A DNA stretch of 64,000 nt from Accumulibacter jenkinsii (GCA_036625225.1 JAZKUF010000001.1:1674001-1738000), one strand, 5' to 3'; counted from the first letter of the stretch, positions 46,587 to 55,984 are shown. Program-made: numbers and translations. Notes: generated by a model from the letters alone, not told the origin.

Positions 46587-47455
46587 CGTGCCGCTTCCGT
46601 GGCCGGCGTCACGGCGGCCTTGCCGGCGAAGCGCTCGAGGGTTTCCTGGGCGAGCAGGAGGTAAGCCTGCGCACCTTTCGAGCTGCGGTCGAAGGCGATC
46701 ACCGGCTTGCCATAGGAAGGCGCCTCGGCCAGCCGGACGTTGCGTGGGACGATCGTCCGGTAGACCTTGCTGCCGAAATGGCCTTCGAGTTCGCGCGAGA
46801 CCTGCTGCGTCAGCGTCGAACGCGGGTCGTACATGGTCCGCAACAGGCCCTCGATCTCGAGCACCGGATTGAGGTGCGTGCGCACGCGTTTCAGGGTCGC
46901 CACGAGGTCGGTCAGGCCTTCCAGCGCGTAATACTCACACTGCATCGGAATCATCACGCTATCGGCGGCGACCAGCCCGTTGACCGTCAGCAGGTTCAAC
47001 GCCGGCGGACAGTCCATGAGGATGAAGTCGTAGCCGGAGCGGATCGCGGCGAGTGCGTCGCGCAGCCGATACTCACGCTGGCCGATGTCGATCAGATCGA
47101 TCTCGGCGCCGGCCAGTTCACGGTTCGCCGGCAGGACATCAAAGCCGAACTCGGTCTTCAGGCGGGAAGCGCTGATCGTCGACCGCCCGATCAGGATCTG
47201 GTAGACGGTGGCCATGGCCTCGCGCTTGACGACACCGCAACCGGTAGTCGCGTTGCCTTGAGGATCGAGGTCGATCAGCAGCACGCGCCGACCGAGTTCC
47301 GCCAGACAGGCCGCGAGATTGACCGCGGTGGTCGTCTTGCCGACGCCGCCTTTCTGGTTGGTGACCGCGAGAATCCTCGCCAGACTGCCGGCCGCACTCC
47401 CCGTCACACGCCCGGTCGCACTCCCTGCCGCACTCCCTGTCGCATTTCTTGCCAA
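46583..47455 (-). CDS. parA: Chromosome partitioning ATPase ParA (Soj)
   Basis: The deviant Walker A motif NQKGGVGKTTTAVNLA, the LIDLDPQGNATTG switch and ILMDCPPALNLLTVNG motif identify ParA/Soj. The usual start ARILAVTNQ is preceded here by about 25 low-complexity residues rich in Gly, Ala, Ser and Thr. The TTG at 47455 is the best start because GGGAG lies 7 bases upstream, inside the end of rsmG; a GTG within the extension has no ribosome site. ParA forms ATP-dependent nucleoid gradients that move ParB-parS complexes. Confidence 0.94.
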   Translation of the reverse strand: MARNATGSAAGSATGRVTGSAAGSLARILAVTNQKGGVGKTTTAVNLAACLAELGRRVLLIDLDPQGNATTGCGVVKREAMATVYQILIGRSTISASRLKTEFGFDVLPANRELAGAEIDLIDIGQREYRLRDALAAIRSGYDFILMDCPPALNLLTVNGLVAADSVMIPMQCEYYALEGLTDLVATLKRVRTHLNPVLEIEGLLRTMYDPRSTLTQQVSRELEGHFGSKVYRTIVPRNVRLAEAPSYGKPVIAFDRSSKGAQAYLLLAQETLERFAGKAAVTPATEAAR

Positions 47456-47456
47456 A

Positions 47457-48104
47457 TCAAGTCTCCCTCACTTGCCGCGCCTGACTGCTGCTGATCACGA
47501 TCAGGTGCCGGTCTCCACTGACCCCCGGCACCGCCATACGATGCACGCCGACCACCGACACCTCGGGCGGCAGGCGGGCCAGCTCGTCGTCGGGCCGAAC
47601 GCCTTTCATCGCCAACCAGTGACCCTCGGCCTGCAGCAGATGGCGCGAGCGCTGCACCAGATCGGCGAGATCGGCAAAAGCCCGCGCGGTGATTGCCGCA
47701 AACCGGGTCGCCGGCCGATAGGCCTCGACCCGCCCGCAGTGTACGGCAATATTCGATAACCCCAGCTCGATTGCCACCTGTTGCAGGAAAGCCGTTTTCT
47801 TCGAATTGCTGTCGAGCAGAACGACCTGCAGTTGCGGGCAGGCGATCGCCAGCGGAATGCCGGGCATGCCGCCGCCACTGCCGACGTCGAGCAAGGTCGG
47901 CGCGTCGACGAAAGGCAGGATGGCCAGCGAATCGAGCAGATGATGGCTGACCGCCTGCGCAGGATCCTTGATGGCGGTCAGCTGGAAGGTCCGGTTCCAC
48001 TTTTCGAGCAGCGCCACATAGGCGAGCAGCGTGCTCTGGCCGGATTCCGGCAGCGCGATGCCGAGAATGGCCAGACCCTCGGCAAGCTGTGCCGCCGGAC
48101 TCAT
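47457..48104 (-). CDS. rsmG: 16S rRNA (guanine-N7)-methyltransferase RsmG
   Basis: The 215-residue protein has the RsmG/GidB pattern: NRTFQLTAIKDPAQAVSHHL, DSLAILPFVDAPTLLDVGSG with the SAM loop GSGGGMPGIPLA, and FAAITARAFADLADLV. It methylates G527 of 16S rRNA at N7; loss gives low-level streptomycin resistance. Its start overlaps the mnmG stop by four bases, and parA begins just after its stop. Confidence 0.96.
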   Translation of the reverse strand: MSPAAQLAEGLAILGIALPESGQSTLLAYVALLEKWNRTFQLTAIKDPAQAVSHHLLDSLAILPFVDAPTLLDVGSGGGMPGIPLAIACPQLQVVLLDSNSKKTAFLQQVAIELGLSNIAVHCGRVEAYRPATRFAAITARAFADLADLVQRSRHLLQAEGHWLAMKGVRPDDELARLPPEVSVVGVHRMAVPGVSGDRHLIVISSSQARQVRET

Positions 48105-50023
48105 GACGCGAGCCCGGCGACCGGCCGGTCGGGCCGCTCGCCCTGCCGGTGCTTCAGGCAGACGAGCAGGATCGAGATCGCGGCCGGCGTCACGCCCGGG
48201 ATGCGCGAAGCCTGGCCCAGCGTCTGCGGCCGCTGCTCGACGAGCTTCTGCTGCACTTCACGCGAGAGACCGCTGATGGTCGTGAAATCGAAACCCGCGG
48301 GAAAACGTGTCTCCTCGCTCGCGAGGTTGCGGGCCACCTCTTCCTGCTGACGTTCGATGTAGCCCTGATAGCTCGCCTGAATCTCGACCTGCTCGATCAC
48401 TCGCCGATCACGCAGGCCGGCATCGACGGCCTGCTCGTCGAGGCGCAGGGTCATCAAGGCCGCGTAGCCCACGTCGGGCCGGCGCAGCAGGTCGTGCAGG
48501 GTCGCTTCCCGCTCCAGCGGCTGGCCGAGAACCCGCTGCGCATCGTCAGCGGTGATTCTGGCCGGATGCACCCAGGTCGACTTCAGGCGTTCCTGCTCGC
48601 GGGCGATCGCCTCTCGTTTTTCAGTGAACGCCGCCCAGCGCCGGTCGTCCACCAGACCCAGGCGACGCCCCTGTTCGGTCAGCCGCAGGTCGGCGTTGTC
48701 CTCGCGCAGCGACAGGCGATATTCGGCACGGCTGGTAAACATCCGGTAAGGCTCGGAGACCCCTTGCGTCACCAGGTCGTCGGCCAGCACCCCGAGATAC
48801 GCCTCGTCGCGGCGCGGTGTCCACGCCTCCCTTTCCTGCACCCGCAGGGCGGCGTTGGTGCCGGCCAGCAGACCCTGCGCCGCCGCTTCCTCGTAACCGG
48901 TGGTGCCGTTGATCTGACCGGCAAAGAAAAGACCGCCGATGGCCTGCGTTTCGAGCGTCGCGCCGAGACCGCGGGGGTCGAAGTAGTCGTATTCGATGGC
49001 GTATCCGGGGCGCAGGATGTGGCAGTTCTCGAGACCGCGGATGGAGCGCACGATCGCCAGCTGGACATCGAAAGGCAGGCTGGTCGAAATTCCGTTCGGG
49101 TAGATCTCGTGGGTCGTCAGGCCTTCGGGTTCGAGGAAGACGTTATGGCTGTCCTTGGTCGCGAAACGATGAATCTTGTCTTCGATCGACGGGCAGTAGC
49201 GCGGCCCGACCCCTTCGATCACGCCGGTGTACATCGGTGAGCGATCGAGGTTGGCGCGGATGATGTCGTGCGTCTGCCGGTTGGTGCTGGTGACCCAGCA
49301 CGGCAGCTGCCGGGGATGGCCGGCAGCGTCGCCGAGCAGCGAAAAGACCGGCAGCGGATCGTCGGAATGCTGCTCGACAAGCCGCGAGAAGTCGATCGTC
49401 TTGCCGTCGAGGCGCGGCGGGGTGCCGGTCTTCAGCCGCCCGACCGGCAACCTAAGCTCGCGCAGGCGCGCCGCCAGCGACACCGATGGCGGATCGCCCA
49501 TGCGACCGCCGCGATGGTTGGCGAGACCGACGTGGATCAGCCCGTTGAGGAAGGTGCCGGCAGTCAGGACGACGGCCCGGGCAGCAAAGCGTACCCCGAG
49601 CTGGGTCACCACCCCGGCGACCTGGTCGCCATCGAGCATCAGGTCGTCACACGCCTGGGCAAAGAGCGTCAGCCGCGGCTGGTTCTCGAGGCGCTGACGG
49701 ATCGCCTGCCGATAGAGCACGCGGTCCGCCTGCGCGCGCATCGCGCGCACCGCCGGGCCTTTGCTCGCATTGAGAATGCGGAACTGGATGCCGGCCTCAT
49801 CGGTGGCGACCGCCATGGCGCCGCCCAGGGCGTCGATTTCCTTGACCAGATGCCCCTTGCCAATGCCACCGATCGACGGATTGCAGCTCATCGCCCCGAG
49901 CGTTTCGAGCGTATGCGTCAGCAGCAGCGTCCGGGCTCCCATGCGCGCGGCAGCCAGCGCCGCTTCGGTGCCGGCGTGGCCGCCACCGACGACGATGACA
50001 TCGAAACGGTCAGGAAAAAGCAT
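48101..50023 (-). CDS. mnmG: tRNA uridine-5-carboxymethylaminomethyl modification enzyme MnmG (GidA)
   Basis: The ATG at 50023 (MLFPDRFDVIVVGGGHAG) is preferred to a TTG two codons upstream. The 640-residue FAD protein has the Rossmann motif VVGGGHAGTEAALAAARMG, the ETLGAMSCNPSIGGIGKGHL segment, and GLFFAGQINGTTGYEEAAAQ. With MnmE it modifies the wobble uridine of several tRNAs. The mnmG-rsmG-parA-parB order is typical of the origin region in many Proteobacteria. Confidence 0.97.
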   Translation of the reverse strand: MLFPDRFDVIVVGGGHAGTEAALAAARMGARTLLLTHTLETLGAMSCNPSIGGIGKGHLVKEIDALGGAMAVATDEAGIQFRILNASKGPAVRAMRAQADRVLYRQAIRQRLENQPRLTLFAQACDDLMLDGDQVAGVVTQLGVRFAARAVVLTAGTFLNGLIHVGLANHRGGRMGDPPSVSLAARLRELRLPVGRLKTGTPPRLDGKTIDFSRLVEQHSDDPLPVFSLLGDAAGHPRQLPCWVTSTNRQTHDIIRANLDRSPMYTGVIEGVGPRYCPSIEDKIHRFATKDSHNVFLEPEGLTTHEIYPNGISTSLPFDVQLAIVRSIRGLENCHILRPGYAIEYDYFDPRGLGATLETQAIGGLFFAGQINGTTGYEEAAAQGLLAGTNAALRVQEREAWTPRRDEAYLGVLADDLVTQGVSEPYRMFTSRAEYRLSLREDNADLRLTEQGRRLGLVDDRRWAAFTEKREAIAREQERLKSTWVHPARITADDAQRVLGQPLEREATLHDLLRRPDVGYAALMTLRLDEQAVDAGLRDRRVIEQVEIQASYQGYIERQQEEVARNLASEETRFPAGFDFTTISGLSREVQQKLVEQRPQTLGQASRIPGVTPAAISILLVCLKHRQGERPDRPVAGLAS

Positions 50024-50225
50024 GGGCAATAAACATCCCGGGCAAGGGGTGGAGATCCGGAAAAGAGCGGAATTCTACGCCAGTTCGCTGAAAAATAACA
50101 GGTTTCCACACAGCAGGGAGGTCCCCCCGAAACTCCTGTCAGCGACCGGCTGTCTCCCCTCTCCCGCTGCTGGCGACGACGGCCGTTCGCCGGTCGACGG
50201 CCGGCCGCTGGGCGCGCGTCGATAC

Positions 50226-50291
50226 ATAGCCTCCGGCTATGTCTTGAATTACCATAATCAATTGGAACAATGCTGGCGGCTCCACTACTAT
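50226..50291 (+). promoter_or_regulatory. OxyR-type site and sigma-70 promoter of ahpC
   Basis: ATAG-N7-CTAT at 50226-50240 is followed after 7 bases by a weaker second element, ATTA-N7-CAAT (50248-50262). This spacing copies the extended OxyR site (two ATAG-N7-CTAT units 7 bases apart). The second unit touches a -35 box TTGGAA (50262-50267), with TACTAT (50286-50291) as -10 after 18 bases. The layout suits activation by oxidised OxyR. No oxyR gene is in the window, and the inner T/A positions of the first unit do not match consensus. Confidence 0.55.
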
Positions 50292-50337
50292 CCGTCCGTC
50301 GCTTGTTTCATTCACCGAACTTACAGGAGAACTCCAC

Positions 50338-50901
50338 ATGTCCTTGATCAATACCGAAATCAAGCCGTTTGCTGCAACCGCCTTCCACAATGGCAAGTTT
50401 TGTCCGGTCTCCGACGCCGACCTCAAGGGAAAATGGTCGGTGGTCGTCTTTTACCCGGCCGACTTCACCTTCGTCTGCCCGACCGAACTCGGTGACCTCG
50501 CCGACGAATACGCTTCGTTCAAGAACATCGGCGTCGAAGTCTACGCGGTCTCCACCGACACCCATTTCACGCACAAGGCCTGGCACGACGCCTCCGAGAC
50601 GATCAAGAAGATCCAGTATCCGATGATCGGCGACCCGACCGGCAAGATCACGCGCAATTTCGACGTGATGATCGAAGAAGAAGGCCTCGCGCTGCGCGGC
50701 ACCTTCGTCATCAATCCCGAAGGCGTCATCAAGGTCTGCGAGATCCACGACCTCGGCATCGGCCGCGACGCCAAGGAACTGCTGCGCAAGGTTCAGGCCG
50801 CCCAGTATGTCGCCAGCCACCCGGGCGAAGTCTGCCCGGCCAAGTGGACGCCGGGTGACGCGACGCTCGCCCCGTCGCTCGACCTGGTCGGCAAGATCTA
50901 G
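50338..50901 (+). CDS. ahpC: Alkyl hydroperoxide reductase AhpC (typical 2-Cys peroxiredoxin)
   Basis: The 187-residue protein starts MSLINTEIKPFAATAFHNGK. The peroxidatic cysteine is C47 in FTFVCPTELGDLAD and the resolving cysteine is C166 in HPGEVCPAKW. It reduces hydrogen peroxide, organic peroxides and peroxynitrite in the cytoplasm and is re-reduced by AhpF, encoded next. Ribosome site AGGAG at about 50324-50328. Codon use is strongly biased, as expected of an abundant protein. Confidence 0.98.
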   Translation: MSLINTEIKPFAATAFHNGKFCPVSDADLKGKWSVVVFYPADFTFVCPTELGDLADEYASFKNIGVEVYAVSTDTHFTHKAWHDASETIKKIQYPMIGDPTGKITRNFDVMIEEEGLALRGTFVINPEGVIKVCEIHDLGIGRDAKELLRKVQAAQYVASHPGEVCPAKWTPGDATLAPSLDLVGKI

Positions 50902-50960
50902 AACGGGCCGGCAGCGCGCTGCAGCCGGCTTTTCCTGCAGCGCCACCTGGGTCCCAGTGC

Positions 50961-50999
50961 AAAGGGGCCGCGAAGCAGGCTTGCTTGGCGGCCCCTTTT
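50961..50999 (+). terminator. Attenuating terminator between ahpC and ahpF
   Basis: A 10-bp stem, AAGGGGCCGC (50962-50971) with GCGGCCCCTT (50988-50997), is extended by an inner AAGC/GCTT pairing and followed by TTTTC. Its position between ahpC and ahpF suggests partial termination, giving more AhpC than AhpF. Confidence 0.7.
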
Positions 51000-51027
51000 C
51001 AATGCTACTCGACAATGGAGAAATCAC

Positions 51028-52587
51028 ATGCTGGACAACCAAATCAAGACACCCCTGCGCGCCTACCTGGACAAAATCCGCCAGCCGATCGAAATCGTCG
51101 TCTCCCTCGACGCCAGCGCAAAAGCCCAGGAAATGCTCGCCCTGGCGAATGACATCGCCGAACTGTCGGACAAGGTCGTCGTCCGCCAGAACGGCGATTC
51201 ACCACGCAAGCCGTCGTTCGCCATCGGCCGCCCCGGCCAGCCGGCCCGGATCAGTTTTGCCGGCATCCCGATGGGGCACGAGTTCACCTCGCTGATCCTC
51301 GCCCTGCTGCAGACCGGCGGCCATCCGCCCAAGGTCGACGGGCGCACGATCGAGGAGATCATCGCCCTCCCCGGGCGCTTTCATTTCGAGACCTTCATTT
51401 CGCTCTCCTGCCATAACTGTCCCGACGTCGTCCAGGCGCTCAACCTGATGGCTGTCCTCAATCCCGGCATCAGCCATCAGATGATCGACGGCGCGCTGTT
51501 CCAGGACGAAGTCAGCGAGCGCCAGATCATGGGCGTGCCGACGGTCTTCCTGAACGGCGAGCCGTTCGGACAGGGCCGGATGACGCTCGAGGAAATCATC
51601 GGCAAGCTCGACACCGGCGCCCTGCAGCGCGAGGCGGAGCAGGTTTCGGCCCGCGCCCCGTTCGACGTGCTCATCGTCGGTGGCGGCCCGGCCGGCGCTG
51701 CCGCGGCCATCTACGCAGCGCGCAAGGGGATTCGCACCGGCGTCGTCAGCGAGCGTTTCGGCGGCCAGGTGCTCGACACCCTGGCGATCGAGAACTTCAT
51801 CTCGGTCAAGGAAACCGACGGCCCGAAGCTCGCCGCCGGGCTCGAACAGCATGTCCGGGAATACGACGTCGACATCATCAACCTGCAGCGTGCCGAAGCG
51901 CTCGTGCCAGGCATCTACGGCGGCCTGAGCGAAGTCCGGCTGGCCAGCGGCGCCAGCCTGCGCAGCAAGACGGTGATCATCGCCACCGGCGCCCGCTGGC
52001 GCGAGATGAACGTTCCCGGCGAAAAAGAGTATCGCGGCCATGGCGTCGCCTACTGCCCGCACTGCGACGGACCGCTGTTCAAGGGCAAGCGGGTGGCGGT
52101 CATCGGCGGCGGCAACTCGGGCGTCGAAGCCGCGATCGACCTCGCCGGCGTCGTTGCGCACGTCACCCTGCTCGAGTTCGAAGGCATCCTGCGCGCCGAC
52201 GCCGTGTTGCAGAAAAAGCTCTTCAGTCTGCCGAACGTGAGAGTGATCACGCAGGCGCTGAGTACCGAAGTGACCGGCGACGGCAGGAAGGTCAACGGCC
52301 TCGTCTACACCGATCGGTCGAATGGCGAGAGCAAGCGGATCGAACTCGAAGGAATCTTCGTCCAGATCGGCCTGCTGCCCAACAGCGAATGGCTCAAGGG
52401 AACGATCGCCCTCTCGCCGCGCGGCGAAATCGAGATCGACGCGCGCACCGAAACCTCGCTGCCCGGCGTCTTCGCGGCCGGCGACGTGACCACGGTGCCC
52501 TACAAGCAGATCATCATCGCCATGGGCGAAGGCTCCAAGGCCGCCCTCAGCGCTTTCGACCACCTGATCCGCACTTCGGTCTCCTGA
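51028..52587 (+). CDS. ahpF: Alkyl hydroperoxide reductase flavoprotein AhpF
   Basis: The 519-residue protein has a tandem thioredoxin-like N-terminal domain with the redox pair C128-x-x-C131 (SCHNC), then a thioredoxin-reductase-like part with FAD motif VLIVGGGPAGAAAAIYAARK, the NAD(P)H motif GGGNSGVEAAIDLAG and the second redox pair C343-x-x-C346 (YCPHCDG). It passes electrons from NADH to AhpC. It is separated from ahpC by a hairpin and has GGAGAA as its ribosome site. Confidence 0.98.
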   Translation: MLDNQIKTPLRAYLDKIRQPIEIVVSLDASAKAQEMLALANDIAELSDKVVVRQNGDSPRKPSFAIGRPGQPARISFAGIPMGHEFTSLILALLQTGGHPPKVDGRTIEEIIALPGRFHFETFISLSCHNCPDVVQALNLMAVLNPGISHQMIDGALFQDEVSERQIMGVPTVFLNGEPFGQGRMTLEEIIGKLDTGALQREAEQVSARAPFDVLIVGGGPAGAAAAIYAARKGIRTGVVSERFGGQVLDTLAIENFISVKETDGPKLAAGLEQHVREYDVDIINLQRAEALVPGIYGGLSEVRLASGASLRSKTVIIATGARWREMNVPGEKEYRGHGVAYCPHCDGPLFKGKRVAVIGGGNSGVEAAIDLAGVVAHVTLLEFEGILRADAVLQKKLFSLPNVRVITQALSTEVTGDGRKVNGLVYTDRSNGESKRIELEGIFVQIGLLPNSEWLKGTIALSPRGEIEIDARTETSLPGVFAAGDVTTVPYKQIIIAMGEGSKAALSAFDHLIRTSVS

Positions 52588-52698
52588 AGCGTCACCGCCG
52601 GCAGCCGGTTCTCCGGCGGCCGGCCCGCTGCCGACGAGGCGATGTCGGCCGCCCGCGTCGGCTTGATCGGCAACGAACTGTCAGGTAAGGTTCGCGCC

Positions 52699-54441
52699 AT
52701 GAAATCCTCCGGAACCACCGCTGAACTGCTGCACAAACTCGGTCATGAGCTCACGAACAAGCGGGCACTGCTCATCGATCGCCATCCGAATGCGCGCAAC
52801 TCGCTGCGCATCATGCTCTCCTCGCTCGGCATCACCCTGGTCCATAACGCCGGCAGCTCGGCGGAAGTGCTCCGCCAGGTGCGGGCGCACAGCTTCGACA
52901 TCATCCTCTCCGATTACCTGCTCGACGACGGGCGCGACGGCCAGCAACTGCTCGAAGAGCTGCGCCAGCAACATCTGGTGCCGTTGAGCACGGTGTTCAT
53001 GATCATCACCAGCGAACGCGCCTACCACAATGTCGTCTCGGTCGCCGAACTCGCGCCCGACGACTACCTGATCAAGCCGTTCACGGCCGGCGAGTTGCGC
53101 GCCAGGCTGGTGCGCGCGCTTTACCGCAAGCAGTTCTTCGCGCGCGTCTACGAGCATCTCGACAACGGAGCTTTCGGGCTTGCCCTGGCTGCCTGCGACC
53201 AGCTGCTCGGGCAGGATAGCGGTTTTCTCTTTGACGCCCTGCGGCTCAAGGGCGAGATCCTCAACACTCTCGGGCAGCATGGCGAGGCGCAGCTCATCTA
53301 CCAGCAGGTGCTCGCCCAGCGCATCGTTCCCTGGGCGCGCATGGGTCTGGCCATCGCCTGGAGTGGTCAGCAGAAGCTCGCCGAGGCCGAGGCCCTCGGG
53401 CAGTCGCTGATCGACGAATACCCCGAATTCACCGCCGCCTACGATTTTCTCGCGGGGGTCCGCGAGGAGATGGGCAAAACGGCGGAAGCCCAGGAAGTGC
53501 TCTTGCGGGCAGTCGCCATCTCGCCCAAGAATTCGGCGAGACAGCGCCTCGTCGGCGATGTGGCGACCCGCAACAACGACCTGCAGACCGCCGAAAAAGC
53601 CTACGGCAAGGTCCTCGAACGGCGCCGCGGATCGTCCTTGAGGAGTATCGAGGATTACACGAACCTGGCGCGGGTCATGCTTGAGCGCGGCCACCTCGCG
53701 AGCGCCCGCAAAGTCACCGACGGCCTGCGCCGTGACTGGCGGGGCAAGGCGGAGGCCGAGTTTGCCGGGCTGGTCATGGAAAGCCTGTGCGCCGGCAAGG
53801 AAGAGGATCGGGCGCGGGCAAGGCAGCTCACCGAGCAAGCGCTGGTCCTGCACGAGACGATGAGGGTGCAGGGGATTGCCGGGAGGCTGTCGCAGAAACT
53901 GACCCTCGACCTCGCGCAGGCCTGTCTTGCCACCGGCAACGAAGTCAGCGCGCGCGACCTGCTGCGCCAGCTGGCGGCGGAAAACCATGAAGACCGCACC
54001 ATGATCGCCAATGTCCAGAACCTCTACACCCGCGCCGGCAAGGCCGGCGAGGGGCAGGCGATGCTCGCCGAAGTCGGCAGGGAGATCGTCGACCTCAACA
54101 ACCGGGGCGTGCTGGCGGCGCGCCGGGGAGACGTCGAAGGCTCGGTGAAGCTGCTCATGGAAGCGGCCGAGCGGGTCCCCAACCTGCAGTTTCTGGTCAA
54201 TGCCACCAAGGCCATCTTCACGCTGCTCGAGATGAAGGGCTGGGACCCGGCGCTGGCGAGGCGCGGCGTGCGTTTCCTGCAGCTCGCGCAGGCCCGCGAC
54301 ATGCGCAACGCGCGGGTGATTTCGGCCCGCGAGCTTTATCAGCGGACCGCCCGCAAGTACGGCATCCCGATCGTCCCCCTGACCGCGGTACACCGTCCGG
54401 GCGACCGGATGCCCAGTCTGACGACCCTCGGCGGCGGCTGA
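52699..54441 (+). CDS. Response-regulator receiver protein with TPR repeats
   Basis: The ATG at 52699 follows AGGTAAGG; an upstream ATG at 52642 lacks a site. Residues about 20-145 form a receiver domain: LLIDRHPNARNSLRIMLSS with an acidic pocket residue, the phospho-acceptor Asp in IILSDYLLDDG, the Ser/Thr in MIITSER and the Lys in YLIKPFT. The remaining 430 residues are TPR-like helical repeats (for example DALRLKGEILNTLGQHGEAQ, LAGVREEMGKTAEAQ). There is no DNA-binding or enzymatic output domain, so it probably acts through protein contacts. No histidine kinase is adjacent. Confidence 0.87.
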   Translation: MKSSGTTAELLHKLGHELTNKRALLIDRHPNARNSLRIMLSSLGITLVHNAGSSAEVLRQVRAHSFDIILSDYLLDDGRDGQQLLEELRQQHLVPLSTVFMIITSERAYHNVVSVAELAPDDYLIKPFTAGELRARLVRALYRKQFFARVYEHLDNGAFGLALAACDQLLGQDSGFLFDALRLKGEILNTLGQHGEAQLIYQQVLAQRIVPWARMGLAIAWSGQQKLAEAEALGQSLIDEYPEFTAAYDFLAGVREEMGKTAEAQEVLLRAVAISPKNSARQRLVGDVATRNNDLQTAEKAYGKVLERRRGSSLRSIEDYTNLARVMLERGHLASARKVTDGLRRDWRGKAEAEFAGLVMESLCAGKEEDRARARQLTEQALVLHETMRVQGIAGRLSQKLTLDLAQACLATGNEVSARDLLRQLAAENHEDRTMIANVQNLYTRAGKAGEGQAMLAEVGREIVDLNNRGVLAARRGDVEGSVKLLMEAAERVPNLQFLVNATKAIFTLLEMKGWDPALARRGVRFLQLAQARDMRNARVISARELYQRTARKYGIPIVPLTAVHRPGDRMPSLTTLGGG

Positions 54442-54456
54442 AGGCCCTGGCCGCCG

Positions 54457-55389
54457 TCACCGGCAGACTGACAAGGGCACCGGCGGCTGCCCGCGGGGGT
54501 AGCCGCCCTGCCGCAGCTCGTCAAGAAAGACTCTCGCCGGCAGAGAGAGAATCTTCGACTTCAGATGAACCGCCAGCCACGGCTTGCGCAGCGGAAAGCC
54601 CTGCACGTCGAGAATGCACAGGCCATCGATCGCCGGATCCAGCGGCAGGGCGTGGCGCGAAAGCACTGCCAGACCCATGCCGGTGGCGACCAGTTCGCAG
54701 ATGGCTTCGTTGCTGTTGACCGTCAGCTTGACTTCCAGCCTGACTCCGGTCAGCGCCAGATGCTCTTCGACCGTCCGCCGCGAGCCGGAGCCGGCTTCGC
54801 GCAGAATGAAACGCTCGCCGGCCAGCGCGCCGAGATCGACCGGCCGCGCCGCTGCCCAATGGTCGGCCGGCGCGATCACCACCTGTTCGTTGTCGAGCAG
54901 AGGGTAGGTCTCCAGCGCCACATCTTCCGGCGGATAGACCATGACGTAGAGATCGTCCTGATTGCCCCGCAGACGCGCGACGATGCGCTCGCGGTCGGCG
55001 ATCTCGAGCTCGATGTCGACCCCCGGGTAGCGCCGGCAGAATTCGCCGAGCATGCGCGGCAGGAAATACTTGGCGGTGGTCACCAGCGCCACCCGCAGGC
55101 GCCCCCGCCTGAGTCCCTTGAGATCGTCGATGGCGGCTTCGAAACGGCCCCAGACGTCATCGAGCTCGCGCGCCGCCTTGAGCATCTCCGTGCCGGCCGC
55201 CGTCAGCACGACCTCGCGCCCGGACTGCTCGAAGAGCGGCAAGCCGAGGGTATCGACGATCTGCCGGATCTGCAGCGAAACCGCGGGCTGGGTCAGATGC
55301 AGCGCCTCGGCGGCTTTCGAGAAGCTGCGCTGGTGAGCGACCGCGACGAAAGTTTCGAGCTGGCGGAAAGTCATCCGGCGGCGGGGCAT
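54457..55389 (-). CDS. LysR-family transcriptional regulator, CbbR-like
   Basis: The start at 55389 (MPRRRMTFRQLETFVAVAHQ) gives a 310-residue protein with the N-terminal winged helix (SFSKAAEALHLTQPAVSLQI) and a periplasmic-binding-like effector domain. The segment ERFILREAGSGSRRTVEEHL is typical of the CbbR/YeiE branch of LysR regulators, which control carbon fixation or sulfur genes. No cbb genes or other clear target adjoin it. It is divergent from the TerB-like gene across an AT-rich gap of 127 bases that may hold its operator. Confidence 0.88.
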   Translation of the reverse strand: MPRRRMTFRQLETFVAVAHQRSFSKAAEALHLTQPAVSLQIRQIVDTLGLPLFEQSGREVVLTAAGTEMLKAARELDDVWGRFEAAIDDLKGLRRGRLRVALVTTAKYFLPRMLGEFCRRYPGVDIELEIADRERIVARLRGNQDDLYVMVYPPEDVALETYPLLDNEQVVIAPADHWAAARPVDLGALAGERFILREAGSGSRRTVEEHLALTGVRLEVKLTVNSNEAICELVATGMGLAVLSRHALPLDPAIDGLCILDVQGFPLRKPWLAVHLKSKILSLPARVFLDELRQGGYPRGQPPVPLSVCR

Positions 55390-55516
55390 GTATAAGCTCT
55401 GGCAAATGGATGGTGAAATTATATCTGATTGGACTTTATCCCGCCGAGACCCCAAAGTTCGCTCGTCCGATCAGCGGTACGGACACCACCCGAATCAACG
55501 ACCCCAGGAGAAAATC

Positions 55517-55984
55517 ATGCGTACTTACACCACCGACAGCGCTGAAGCCATGGCACGCGTCATAGCACTCGCTCTGCTTGCCGATGGTGCGCTCGACCAC
55601 AGCGAACTCGAATCACTGACGAAGCGCGGGCTTGACGACCAGATCAACATCGACCCCGCGACCCTCGATCGGGTCATCCACGAGTTCTGCAACGACCTGA
55701 TGCAATGCGCGCCCGCACCGAACGTCGGGCAGATCGAGTTCGATCGCGAACTGATCGATCACCTGCTCGACGACATCCGCTCCCCTGAACTGCAGAAAAA
55801 GGCCTTGAGCGCCATCCTCGGTATCGTCAATGCCGACGGCTGCCTCAACGGTGGCGAAGCCATCCTGGTCTCCGAGGCGATGAACCGCTGGGGGCTGGAA
55901 CTGAAACGGGTGACGCGCACCGAGGTCCGCCCGGCGCAACCGATCTCGCCGATGCTCGAGCGGCAGATCAGGCTCCATTCGTAA
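55517..55984 (+). CDS. TerB-like protein
   Basis: The ATG at 55517 follows CAGGAG. The 155-residue cytoplasmic protein is all-helical; MARVIALALLADGALDHSEL and SAILGIVNADGCLNGGEAIL are two copies of the acidic-helix motif (A-x-ADG-x-x-x-x-E) of TerB-type domains. TerB proteins are linked to tellurite resistance and phage defence, and small TerB-only proteins like this one occur widely with no assigned role. No other ter genes are near. Confidence 0.7.
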   Translation: MRTYTTDSAEAMARVIALALLADGALDHSELESLTKRGLDDQINIDPATLDRVIHEFCNDLMQCAPAPNVGQIEFDRELIDHLLDDIRSPELQKKALSAILGIVNADGCLNGGEAILVSEAMNRWGLELKRVTRTEVRPAQPISPMLERQIRLHS

